From assembly GCA_947652605.1 (NCBI GenBank), contig OX393581.1:31242788-31306787 (forward strand): DNA of 64,000 nt, written 5' to 3'. Within the stretch, counting starts at the first letter, position 1. The number at the start of each line of letters is the position of its first letter. The DNA is from Elmis aenea (Eukaryota; Arthropoda; Insecta; Coleoptera; Elmidae). The position numbers were made by a program, and so were the translations under genes. Positions 23,619-36,190 of this stretch are shown here, piece by piece. Below the pieces are notes generated by a model. The model was not told the DNA's origin, did not search any database, and saw only the letters and a list, made by a program, of their open reading frames with translations.

Positions 23619-23699
23619 ACCTGGAAGTTGCGAACTTATTTTGTAACGGTGGCTTGTAACTGAAAATAAGAGCAATCTTCTAGTGCCTAATAGATTTAA

Positions 23700-26600
23700 T
23701 TTACAGCGCTAATTTTCTTGCACATGCGTATTCCTACAACAACAATTCAATGACAATTATCACAGATATGCTAAAATTTGTGCTAATTAAGTATTAATAC
23801 TTCCTAAATATTTAACGTCTAAACGCAGGTTTTATCAAAACATTATCATTTATAGGCGGTACTAAATCTTTAGTTACTAATTAAAGCAATATGTTTACTT
23901 TTTTTTGATAAAATAAATAAGACGTGACAGATTTATCCCGCAATTTTTTCCTACAATGTTAACATAATTAGGAATTTTTTTATTACTATATAAATTGCGT
24001 AGACATATCTAATTTTTGAAGCATAAACTACGTCATAAATTATTAGATACTAGGTGATAATGCAATGCAATGTAAAGTATACCTAGTTTTATTATTATTT
24101 AAAACCTACGACCTACGCACGACTGAATTTTTTCAGACACTGCTTGATAACACCGTTGCAAACACAAGCATCTGTTGCCATTTTTTTATAGGACCCCGAA
24201 TTGAGTTCCATCCTTAAAATATTTGTGTTAATTGTTTAATGGTAGTATTTTTTTTCGATTAGCGAAGTTAAACCAAAATTGCACTTGACATAACGCAATC
24301 ACATTTTAACCTCTGTAAGGAAGTCTAGTCCTACCTTAGGTGACGCTATCCAGGTTGTTTCTTTTGTTGAAACAGATGAAAATCTAAAAATAACTATTAT
24401 CAGTTGCAGTAATTTAGTATCGCACAGAGTGGTCCAAATTAGAAGTGTTTATAAGGTATCTCGTAAATTCAATAGCGAAAATCTGTTTCTAAGATTACTT
24501 GTAGGTATACTAGTGTTGTTAGATTTATAGTGGTTTTCGTTTTTCCGCAAAAGGTGATGATTGAAATTTTACCGATAAAGAAAAATTTCTAAAAGTTCTT
24601 TATTTTCAAAAATTGTAGATGGTGGTAGGTTTTAAGATTTTTGATTGAGTAGAATTTTATAAATGATTTTTTTTTTTTTGTAACAAAAACCAGTCAAACT
24701 CGGAGGACTATTTGTTGAATTCAAGATAACAAAACAAAAGGTTGGATTCACTTATCAATAAGGTGCACACACAACGGCACATGGGCAAATACACTGAGTT
24801 TTGTTCTTGCCCGAAGAAGGCCTTTATGGCAGGCATGCCAGACGGCCATGAAACTAACCAAAAAGTCGCGGCAAAAATGCTTAATTTAAAAATAAATCAA
24901 AACGCACATTTAGCCCAACGAACGATACCACAATCCTTATTTTTTTCGAAACAAACTTTATACGTAATGATCTCTAAGATCATTTTCTTATCTTTTAAAA
25001 AGTACGTAGATACTCTTATATAAACGTTGCTAAAAATTATGAAGATATGGTGCTTTTGTGAAAAAAATAGTTCATAACATGCCATGCCTTCAGAAAAATG
25101 TTTTTGTTCACAATATAAAACAGTGCATATTGCCTATTAAATGTAACAAATCGGTATAATTATATTTTCTATTTAGTTCTAAATAATTTTATTTGTTGTT
25201 TTTTGTTTACTTTCATTTTTTGCATAAGAATAGTTTACAGTAACTAAGAAAGTAGTTTCAGTTGTTTTTCGTAAAAAATCGGAATTATCTATTATAAATT
25301 AAAACTTTAAAAAAAGAGCTATCGGATGTGTAAATAAAATTTTTATTTAATTTTTGAATATGAAGAAGTTTTTGTTAGTTATCTTAATCGGAGAAATTTA
25401 AATTTTCATCTAAAGCGGAAAAACATAAAGCTACTCCATACTACAAATTTCTCGGATGTAGCAGCCTTATAGAATAGACCTTGGCACTAAAAAAATTCGC
25501 AATTTTAGTTAAAGTTTTATCGAAAATAGTTGTTTCGTTTTATGTGTAACTAATTGTTTTAAATTTGTTGCAGGTAAAGAATTTTTATATCTATAAATGG
25601 ACATCGATCATTTGCAGACACGTGTAAGTTTAACATTTAAAAAAAATAGCTTTTATTGAAATAAACATAATTTGATATAATTATATTAATTAAAATATTT
25701 TGTTACTTCTGTTTTACACGATTGTGCTTATTTAGCAGATTGTGCAAATAAGTGTTTTATTGGCAAATAAAACGCTTGTTTTAATTTTGCCCTAACACAT
25801 TGTTTGTGTTGAACATATGACACGCTATGACTGTACTAAAGAGCGAAATTTATTAGTTACATAATTATTGAGAGAGATTGACAGCGTTTCAGGAACTGTA
25901 GTTTACAATAAAAAGTTGATTTCTCAAATTATGGCTCGCTTGAGGTCGTCTTTACTGCCCTCTTCAAATAAATGCTGTGTCGACGAATAGCAGAAAATCA
26001 AATGGTAAAAGTTACGTAATGTTTATTCGTTCTTTAAGAGATGAAGACGTTTTAGCACGTTTGTGGCAAAAACGGTTTACTACTGTGTTTGAAGCCTTTC
26101 ATTTATGGTCGAGTTCAATATATGTAGTAGTAATATTCTCACGAGTGAGAATATTGGTCAGTAAAATACTTATTGGACACTTGGGTTTTTATATCCTTTT
26201 GTTATTTGCGGTGCAGGCTGCCACGCAACTTAAATGTATACGAATTTTATTTTTATGTAATGACTATAATAATTAAACCTACATAAACGATGTAATTTTA
26301 AAATTACTAGATGTTTAAAAATTTTAGTTTTGTTTTATATTTATGTAATTTCCGCGAGGAGTAATTTTTCTTTAGAATTTCATTTTGTTAGTGTTTCTGG
26401 GTGATAAATCGAAAAATCAGTTATTAATTGGAAGGTCTTGGAGTCAATTTTTTTTTTTGGATTACGATATCTACGCATACTTGATAAAAATAGTGCAATG
26501 AGTTGTAGTTATCTATAAATGGTTAAGGTAAAAATTCTGATAAGTGTTATAAACTTTTCTGTTCTATTATTTAGTAAACTCTCAATTATTATTACAAGTT

Positions 26601-26811
26601 CATTGAAATTGTGGTTATGAAACTGATTTTTTTTGCGGATTATAATCTATGGGTAAAATATTTGCATTACTCTTATCACCTTTCAAAGAAATTTTATTAT
26701 ATTCCTAAGTTTTATCCATTCTAATCTCTAGATTTTACTTCGATTGTTAACATGTTTGTTTTTTAAATAAAATTATATGGTAATATTATCTGTAATGTGG
26801 GTTGCCCCAAG
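23700..26811. other. Gene-free stretch upstream of GLS
   Basis: No exon with family resemblance was found. Short ORFs at 24742-25023 and 25977-26276 show no recognisable motif and AT-driven composition. 25378-25515 resembles 28910-29060 (ATTTTCATCTAAAGCGG versus ATTTTCATCTTAAGTGG), so some of it is old repeat. The GLS promoter should lie at its low-coordinate end. Confidence 0.5.
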
Positions 26812-27885
26812 CAGCACCGTAGCAATGCATTGGCAACGGGGCAAGTGCCAAGGGCGCGAGGCGCGAGGGGCGCCAAGCGCAAACATTTTTGCACCCTAGC
26901 CTTAAAAACAAAAACATCAAGCGCCCTTTGCTAAAAATCTTACCGCCCCAATATGTATCTGCGATTTCCCGTCAGTGCACTGTGATTCCCCTTTTAAACA
27001 GGGCTCGAAACCGAAAAAAAAATTGGTTAATGGTTAACCAAAAACGAGAACTGTTTTTATAACGGTTTTTGGTTATAAATCGGTTTAAAGACCGCTTAAA
27101 AACCGTTTTTTTTTCTTCAAAAAACCTGTTTTTAACATAATTTAGGTTGGAAATGCAAAGTATGAAAAGATATTATCTATTTATAATTTTATAGATAATA
27201 TATTTACAAACAAGCGTTTAGTAATGACTTCTGGTAAACTAATCGCATTTAATATAGATTTTGTATTTTTTAAAGTAATTTTGATTGAAGAAAGATGTTA
27301 TAAAAACCGGGTTTTAATTATTTTATTTAAAGGTTGCCTTTTTTTGCCATTAAAAATAACGGTTTCGATTAAAAATCACTTTTACGGACTAAAAATAACC
27401 GTTTTTTTAACCGGTTAAAAAACCGATTTCTTGCCCTGCCTTCTTTAAACCAATAGTAAAAATGGCCCTGCGCGCTAACCTGATGGATGAATTCAAGAGC
27501 TGACACTGGAAATCCCCGTTTTTCCGTTTATAGTCAATCATGTTATGAAATTTAGCAGCAGATGAGCAGAGCATTTATAGATCAATCAGTTACGTATGTT
27601 ACATACATAGGTTATGCGCCTATGTACAATAGTCAGCATTCTTATGAATATTTACTTAAAAAATTGTGGCTCCATCTATATCCGAACTACGGCGATGTAA
27701 GTACATAATTCAGGCCCATCCTGTACATATTAAATATTTAATTTTGAAGTTATGTTTTGTTTCTTTATGATAAATTGTTACTTATAAATCTTATAATAAC
27801 AACATTTCTTAAAATAAAATTCCTTAAAAAAAGGGCGCCATTTTAGGTATTTGCCAAGGGCGCCAAAAACATTGCTACGGCTCTG
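26812..27885. mobile_element. Non-autonomous hAT element, 8-bp TSD
   Basis: Ends CAGCACCGTAGCAATG and CATTGCTACGGCTCTG, flanked by a perfect GCCCCAAG duplication (26804-26811, 27886-27893). Subterminal GCCAAGGGCGC is repeated in inverse. Contains another hAT-like element (26999-27438). No transposase. Confidence 0.88.
26999..27438. mobile_element. Nested hAT-like MITE rich in AACCGGTT motifs
   Basis: Ends CAGGGCTCGAAACCG and CGATTTCTTGCCCTG. Many AACCG/CGGTT motifs form inverted sub-repeats inside it. The flanking duplication is unclear. The ORF at 27224-27418 is incidental. Confidence 0.6.
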
Positions 27886-27893
27886 GCCCCAAG

Positions 27894-30195
27894 TTAGTGT
27901 TTTTTGAATAATTTTGGTCAATATGTTTTGCACATTTGTGCTTTTAGTATTAATTTGACCACTTTTTTTTGTAGAGTTTATTTTTAAATTACTTTGCCAA
28001 CAAGACTTGTAGTTTTCCCTGTATTTGTGTCCACCTAGACGTAAGAAATAATAATATAGGAGAATTAGCACAATTAGTATCAAAGTATAATAAGATATTG
28101 TTTTATACAACGCATTAGAACATTTAATGTTTTTAAATATTTAGAAAACAAAATTATCTTTTAAACTTTGTTTTGCATATTACAACTATGTTCAGGATAA
28201 CTAAAAAATTTGAAAAAAGTTTGACTCAGAAATCAAATTGGAATTGGGAGCAGCTTTAAGTTTCTGTTTGTAAAAATTAATTGTTTATAATAACAGCACT
28301 TATTTTAACGTAAACTTTGGCTTGTTTGTCTTTTATTTAGATTACAAAATAAAAATAATTTAGCAAGTTCAAAAATATTTTGTATACTCCTTAGCCAACT
28401 ACTTAATATTACACAATTTAAAATAAATTGTCATTATATTAACAAAGTGTCAACAGATAATTATTATTGAAAAAATATGTTTCGTTTTGACCATTTTGTA
28501 GTTTAATAACAACTTTTTTAATTTTAAATTTCCTGTACATAATGTTAAAAAGCTTTAAATTTGTTGTTTAAAATAGAATCAGATAATTAATACCGATTAT
28601 TTGCGACGATCTCAAATTTTGCGAAATGAAGCAATTTTATAAATTTTACATGTACAAATAAAAAAATGCTATCGTATTTTGTTATTGTTTTTTTTAAATT
28701 TTATTTAAAAGTAAAAATTTGTTGAAAGCTCAAAAATTGTTCTTTTTTAAATCTTCGCCAAGATAAGCTACATGTAAAAATTAATAAAAATGCTTCTTAT
28801 CTGAGAAGTTGAAATTGTCATAAAAAATGGAAACCATTCAATAAGTTCTACTTAATAGTAATAGTCGAAAACCTTAGTAACGTTTTGTTCAAGTTTTGAA
28901 GCTAAAGAAATTAAAGGAAATTTTTAAATTTATGAAAATTTTAATTTTCATCTTAAGTGGAAATCCAACAATTGCTAGATACTACAAATAATATGAATAC
29001 AGGTTTATTGATCACGAAAAAGTAGTTATGGGTCCGAAACAGGTTTTCGCAGGCTATTTTAGTTACTATGATAAGTGATAACCTACAAATACAAATTTTT
29101 ATCACCCTGCACTGTTTATAGAAATTTCCGAAACGCTATTCCATATGTGCAACTATTTTAGTGAAAGGTCACCGTATCAGTTATCGTTTTTAGAACGTGT
29201 GTGCACGACATACTTCACCCCCTATATACTTATGTCTATTATCTCTAAACGGTTCAACTTAAAAGTTTGTTGGTTTTCAAAACTGGCTTTTCCACCCGTC
29301 GATGTTTTTCGCATAAATTGCTCTTGATGGCCAAATAGCGTGAGCTGCCTTTTTGCAATTCTGCGACCTTGCCCTAACGATTACAATATTTCAAATAATT
29401 GAGAATATGATACATGGCTACTTTTAAATAAATTTCGAAGTACGTTATAAATTTGCTTTTTTATTGAAGTCGTTCATAGAAAAATGTTCGTAGCGAGGTA
29501 TGCGGACGTTCGCATGCTGCAAAGCGATTTTGTAATACACTAACCGTCTAGTGTTCCATTAATGTCAATTAAAATATTCTAATCTATCACTTTATCTATA
29601 TGACTTGTGTATTATCAAGAAATGTTACTAATAAATTAATTCAGCTTTTTTTAGGTATTGATTATTTATTCTTTTAAAGTGATTGAATGAGATAATATTA
29701 CTTGGCAGCGCCTTACGAAACATTCTATTGCTTTATGTAAGGTTATTAGCTGTGCGGTGTTAATTTCTGCAGTAGTAATTAATGGTTTGTAACGCTGTAT
29801 TACTTTATTATAGAAAAATTACGATAATAGACACTTGCATAGTTTGTTTTGCCGCATGTGGTGTGAATATACATAGGTTATGTCAATGTAAATAATTATT
29901 GACATAAGTAAGCCATACAAAATACGCCTTTTCCGATTGTTAAAAGTTTAATAAGTCCTTGGAATTAGCAATCGAATCTTTAAAGTAAAGTGTGTAGTAC
30001 ATAATCTGTATCTGTTTATTCTTATTCAATCGCTTTTAAGAATCGTCTAAAGTTTTTATTAATGGTTTTCTGATAATTACCTGGTAGAAAAAAACATTTT
30101 ACTTAAAATACATAAGTGAAATTATTGGAAGTTTTTAAACTTGTGTAAGCAAATATAATCTGAGCAAAAATGTATGTCACGAATTTTTTTGTTAA
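27894..30195. other. Gene-free AT-rich stretch
   Basis: No coding exon, RNA gene or clear terminal repeat was recognised. 28910-29060 is a diverged copy of 25378-25515. Confidence 0.5.
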
Positions 30196-30614
30196 AGTAA
30201 TTTGGTACAGTAGTTTTTATTTTCAAAACTGATTTTTCAACTGACTGTACATTTCCCGGAGGTTGGTTCTTAACTACCTTAGTTCGACTATCCTAAGATT
30301 TTGAGTCTATATGCCTCTCATAGTCATTATATGTGTATTTTTGTCATCCTTCCCTATAAGCACTTATTGTACGAGTAATGTGTTTTATACTTATGATGTA
30401 CAAATTCATCAACAAATCTTTTGTTGCTCGACAAAACCCAAACACCAAGTTATGACCGCAATATCTTAACGTTAATTTGTTTTACTCAAGTTGAATTCCT
30501 TATAAATTGCATCTTTTGAAGTTGTTACAAGTTTTAATAAATGATTGCATGTTTTCTTTAAAAATAACACTGAAGTAAAGTAACAATAATTGGTACCAGT
30601 TGGGCGTCACAGTA
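30196..30614 (+). repeat. Interspersed repeat pair, copy A
   Basis: Shares an ordered series of motifs with 54190-54624 in the same orientation: AACTACCTTAGTTCGACT, CTTATGATGTACAAATTCAT, CAACAAATCTTTTGTTG, and an end at GGGCGTCACA. Length near 420 bp without an ORF could suit a solo LTR or a MITE; neither is proven. Confidence 0.55.
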
Positions 30615-32306
30615 TGGAATTTCTATTATCTTCGAAAAAAATAATGATGCATTTAAGCACACTGAAACTTAACAAAATAGTAAGCGATCTAATGAACTAT
30701 TTAACGCAAACTCACAGATTAATTTTTTGTACTCATATTTGTGTCTTATTATCAACATAACAATTACCAACCTAACGGCAAACGTTATAGAGATTTTCGC
30801 TCATGCCGTATAAAAGAATGAGCAGTGTACGAATGGATAAAACGACGCGTTAACAGACACACTTAAACTCCTTACTGTTTTTTAATACAAAATGAAGTAG
30901 AAAATCTTGATATATGTATGTAATTTTGTAATTAATCCAAGAGTAAACTGTAAAATTGAGGCTTAGCATATATATTTATAAAGAGATAATTTTATTAATT
31001 TTCCATTTAACTTGTTCAACTACAAAGCTTCTCTGATAACAAAGATAAAGCAAATAAGTAGTTATAAAGGGCATCAGAGGTAAAGGAGAATGCAATATAT
31101 TTAGTTCAAGTTACTTGAATAACTACACTTGAATACAGGATAACAAGAATCTATTGCAGTATTATAAGACTTTGTGAGTGACTTAAATTAACAAAGTTGA
31201 GCAAAATAGAACAAATGAATTACGTTTTAAAAATTAACCAGTGTGCCTTATTTTCTAAGAAAGAATTAAAAAATTATTAAATAATAAACACATATGTTTG
31301 TGTTTTTAACAATCAAAGATGTAACAGCATTGTTTAAAAGAAACTTAAATCTAAAAACTTTTTTTGTGATATTCAATTCTCATGGTAGCAAAATAATTCA
31401 TGTAATAAGCAGTTGGTTGATATTTGCCACCCTGCATGCGACTGGTAGGTACAATGAAAAGAAGCTGGCATGTATTTAATTTGTACTTCTTAATTATTAA
31501 TTATTTAAAGACTTAATCTTAAAGTTAATCTGTAAATTTATATCATAAACTTTCAGCAACTGGTATCTGTTTAATAATTTATATTGTTCAGATGGAACTT
31601 AGTTAATCGACTTTCATATTAAAGTAATATTAATACGGTAACAAATACCCCGAAAATGTTTTTACAACTGCGAAAATAACGTCCGTCAACGTACAAAGGA
31701 GTTTTTTAAAAGTTCTATTGCGCATCAATAAGTAGAATCCCAATAATACTGACTTTGTACAAAGATGGAACTAAATTTATTTTATTTTGTGATGTAAAAT
31801 CTTGGTAAACATGTTTACTGGTTATATCCATTAATAAATGACGTTCTTTGTTTATCTCTACTGTCCATTGTTTTTGCTTTGTATTTTTGAACACAGAATT
31901 TATGAAGTAGTATAGAAAATCAGTAATTTTTTTACGTCAACAACATCATTCAAATTTGTTTTTCCTCCTGAGAACCAACAACTTTTATCCTAAACAAACC
32001 ATCAGATTGTTATCACGCAACCCAGTTTGTTATTTCTACCTACGATTTGCAAGTCTAAATAACGATAACAAATATGAAATAGTTGAACGCTTCATCATAA
32101 TTCAGTTGTAAGGATAACTCGCATGTTTATTTACAATCACTCGGAGTATGTGAAACACATTTTCAACGAGAAGAACTTTAAAATAAATATTTACTCAGTA
32201 TAAGGTTTGGAGAAAGGATAAAAATGATGAAAATTTTCAATTAGCTTTTTTATAAGATTTTTTCGTAATGTGTAATTTTGACATCCAAGTTTGTTTTACT
32301 TTATAC
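30615..32306. other. Gene-free stretch
   Basis: No supported gene or element. The short plus-strand ORF at 31294-31479 has no recognisable motif. Confidence 0.5.
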
Positions 32307-32640
32307 CAGGGGTTTGGAGCGGAGCTCGGAGCTGGAGCACGGAGCAGTGGAACAATGGGTTTTTGCTCGGAGCAGGAGCGGAGCCCGGAGCAAATAATTT
32401 TGATTGCTCCACTGCTCCAGTTTATTATGTAAAATTTAAACAAAAACTACTTTTTTTCCTTTTTCTCAACGTTTGAAGATCAATAATCTGTTTTTTCAAA
32501 CATTTATTTATTTTCACTCGTTTGTTAGGGCCAAATATTGTTATTTTTGACCAACTTCTACATATCCGATAAAATTAAAACTTTATTTTTAAAAACAATT
32601 TTTTTAATCACAAAATCCATAATAAATTGTAATTGACTAC
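32307..32640. repeat. Truncated hAT MITE, GGAGC-expanded copy
   Basis: Begins CAGGGGTTTGGAGC like the element at 1283, then carries extra GGAGC-type units (GGAGCGGAGCTCGGAGC). The interior (CGTTTGAAGATCAATAAT, CATATCCGATAAAATTAAAA) is the reverse complement of 1380-1500. The right end and the target duplication are missing. Confidence 0.7.
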
Positions 32641-34466
32641 TCTTTAAGACTGCCAATTACTAAATGTCAAATGGCCCCCGCGATCACCCGATTAAACGTC
32701 ACCCGACTATTTTCTGTGGAGGTACCTGAAAGAAAAAGTCTACGCTAATAAACCAACAACAATTCCAATGCTTCAGGACAATATTCGACATGAAATTGCG
32801 GAAATAACACGCGAAACGTGCGAGAATGTCATGAAAAATATGATTAAAAGAACAGGTATTTGTAACGCTGCCAGAGGTGGTCACTTGAGCGATGTCATAT
32901 TCCATACATAAATAATTGTCATAAGCCTACAGTTGAATAAAAAAATCCAAATTTAAAAAAATGTGATTCATTTCCGGTTTATTCAAAAACAACATCGGCC
33001 TGGAACATAATATTCACCCTGTACTATACAGCATTTTGGCGTTAAAAAGTATAGGGCAAAACAAACCTCATGTGTTAAAATAGCTTTAAGCTTATTGTCC
33101 TAATTTAATTTATTAGTTATCGTTATTATGTGTCGTTTTCTGTAAGTTTAACGTAAGTTTAACGTAATAACTGTTTGTTGTGCAAAAAACACTTGTACTG
33201 ATTGATTCATCAGTAATAAAATTAACTTAGTTTGCGTTGTAAATGACTGTATAAGCTTCTATTGGGTGTTTAAAATTTCAAAATAATGTCCTTCCAACAA
33301 TACTAAATCAGGTGATTAACTTTTGCGGCTAATTAATTTAAACATTCATGGTTTTACTAGCAAATATATATTTTTCGTTCTTCTATTGATAAAAATCGTA
33401 TCCATAGAACTTGATATTGGAACGTTTTCTTTCTAAATATCTAAAATTGTTTGAGTTCAATTTAATATAAATATATCAAACTGTACTATTTTATGGGATT
33501 TTATTTGTTCCGTTTTTTGTGTTCCAGTTTAGACGTTTCCATAAAAAAAACATCGATTGTCGATTAAGTTTATTGTACGTAAAATATTCATATTTTAAAA
33601 GTTCTAAATATGTAAGGGCGACAATCACTTCCACATTATGTTGAATTTCGCATAGATAGAACATTAGTCTATGTCACATTTTATTACTTAAATAAGTAGG
33701 CTTAATAAAAAGGTAGATATTGTCATGTGCTTTCGCATTAAAACTTCCATCATGTTGATGAAAATGTTATGAAAAAAAAATTAAAATATTTGCAACTAAG
33801 TAAAATACTACAAAAAACGTTGTTTTAGATAAACCAAAGCGTTAACCAAACGTTAAGAAAAATAAAATCTTGTTGATGCAGGCAGGAATACAGTGTCAAG
33901 TTCTTAAGTTTAAATTCCTCGGAAGTCTAATGTTTTCATTTTTAATAACTTTAACTACAGCAACGCCACTAATTATTAAAGAGTCACTGTTATCAGTTTT
34001 AATCCGTCGATTTCCCTTGTGAAATTTGGAATAATAAAGTAATTTAAGGTGTGTTCAAATATCAAACAGCACTACAAAAAAAATTAATTAATTTTTGTTT
34101 ATCTCATGAAAACACGTTCTCTTATCGCGTTGCTGCTAAAATGTATAATATGTCGTCGTATATATGATAATTAATTTAAGACGAAACAGTGGATAGAAAA
34201 ACATTAGTTTAATTCGACGCGGAAAATTGTTTCTTAGAAACACTTATTTGAAATTTCGATCAATTTAATTAGTTTAAATGCGTCAGTGATCGCTGCCAGA
34301 GAGGATTTCGAGTGCAACTTTAAGAATTGATAGGTTTCATAAAGTGTTTTCGGTCTATTTACGTTGAGTTTAAACAATTCAGGGAAATTATTGGAATATA
34401 CAAATAATTTCTAATATTTTTATTCTAAAGAAATAATACTAATATAAACAATTTTTAGCACCTCTG
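32641..34466. other. Gene-free stretch
   Basis: Nothing supported. 32699-32905 is open on the minus strand but shows no family motif and sits beside a truncated MITE. Confidence 0.45.
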
Positions 34467-34468
34467 TA

Positions 34469-35648
34469 CAGGGTGGGCAAATTTCGATGTTTTAATAGGG
34501 AATCTTGATAACTATAAGAGGTATCAAAAAACGGACCGCACATCCTCGATCTCTTTTTCCGAGAAAAAGTTAATAGTGAAAACTAAAATTGGTTATCGTC
34601 TTTTGTTTTCGAGTTATCGCCGATAACTCGATTTTTCGACTTTTCGTTTTATGACCATATCTCGCTTGTTTATGAAAATAGACAAAAATAATTTTGACGT
34701 TCTACAGGCACTTTTTTGATAAGAATGCAGTGGCGTAGACAATTTTTCAAAAAAGTTTTCGAAATTTGAGTTGTGACATAGTTGTATTTTTTTTAATAGA
34801 ACGCATAGTTGGCTGTGACTTATTTAAATTCCTTATTTTTTTGTCATTCCAAATATATAGGGGTTGATGTATTTATTTTCAATAATACGCAAGTTACAAA
34901 GGTTTTTTAGTTTTTTCTTTAAACAAAATTATAGTAGGCTGTGAAAACAAAAACAAAAAAAGGTCTAAAACCTTTTAAAACTCATGTGGTACAAGTTACG
35001 AAGGTTTTTTAATTTGTTGTGATAAACATTACAAATATTTGAACATAAGATAAACTACAATAAACTACATTACTGCAGATTCCGACTTTATCGTTATGTT
35101 TATCACAACAACAAATTACAAAACCTTCGTAACTTGTACCAAATGAGTTTTAAAAGGTTTTAGACCTTGTTTTGTTTTTGTTTTCACAGCCTACTATAAT
35201 TTTGTTTAAAAAAAAAACTAAAAAACCTCCGTAACTTGCGTATTATTGAAAATAAATACATCAACCCCTATGTATTTGGAATGACAAAAAAATAAGGTCA
35301 TATCCAACTACGGGTTCCATTTAAAAAAATAAAATTTTATGTCACAACTCGATTTCGAAAACTTTTTTGAAAAATTGTCTACGCCACTGCATTCTAATCA
35401 AAAAAGTACCTGTAGAACGTCAAAATTATTTTTGTTTATTTTTATAAACAAACGAGATATGGTTATAAAACGAAAAGTCGAAAAATCGAGTTATCGGCGA
35501 TAACTCGAAAACAAAAGACGATAACCAATTTTAGTTTTCACCATTAACTTTTTCTCGAAAAAAGAGATCGAGGATGCGCGGTCCGTTTTTTGATACCTCT
35601 TATAGTTACCGAGATTCCCTATGAAAACATCGAAATTTGCCCACCCTG
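34469..35648. mobile_element. 1.18-kb fold-back element, TA-flanked
   Basis: CAGGGTGGGCAAATTTCGAT at the left is mirrored by ATCGAAATTTGCCCACCCTG at the right, each next to TA. The arms stay paired almost to the centre near 35070, so nearly the whole element is one imperfect hairpin. The inner parts (GGGTTGATGTATTTATTTTC and the AAAACC/TTGTTGTGATAAACAT core) are shared with 4687-6130 and 2517-2705. Open frames in it, such as 35491-35673, are arm sequence. Confidence 0.85.
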
Positions 35649-35698
35649 TACATTTAAATAAGGTACAAGTCATGGCATAAAACTGAAAACGTGTTTAT

Positions 35699-36190
35699 AG
35701 GTTTGTTCCAGTAAGACTATGTTGATCTGATGAACAATCAGTGTATACGCACTGTTGATTTCGCGTTCCAGCACAGTCTGTGATAGTTCATCGGACGGTT
35801 AGTTGGCTGTTTCAGCAGTTTTCGAGTCAATTCATGAACTAGTTTGTGGACGGTAAAAGCAGTAGGTACATTAACGAAGGGAAGAACTATCGCTGGATTT
35901 TTACACGCATGCGCTGTTTACGACTAACGTGGTCTCTAGTAGCTACCAGCGTAGCTGCATCGCTCTCCAAAACTCCAAATCCAATGTTAACACTACTTTA
36001 AAATTGCGATGCTTAAATTTCTATGAACCCAATACGTAGACACAAATGTCATTTAGGTACAGTTAGGCATGTCGTTAAAGCGTTCCGGCAGAGGCTAATA
36101 CATTTATTGATCCATAGATGACGAATGTGCATAAATCAGTTTAAATATCATTACGTGAATGAGTACAAAATGCACTGCCGGAACAAACCT
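35699..36190. mobile_element. Possible MITE
   Basis: AGGTTTGTTCCAGTA at the left and TGCCGGAACAAACCT at the right form short imperfect inverted ends around about 490 bp that is less AT-rich than its surroundings. No ORF and no clear target duplication. Confidence 0.45.

Noticed and set aside
24742..25023. 93-codon plus-strand open frame
   Set aside because: No domain, no splice or promoter context, and the second half is AT-driven sequence.
25977..26276. 99-codon plus-strand open frame with a hydrophobic centre
   Set aside because: Composition matches noncoding surroundings; no signal or domain recognised.
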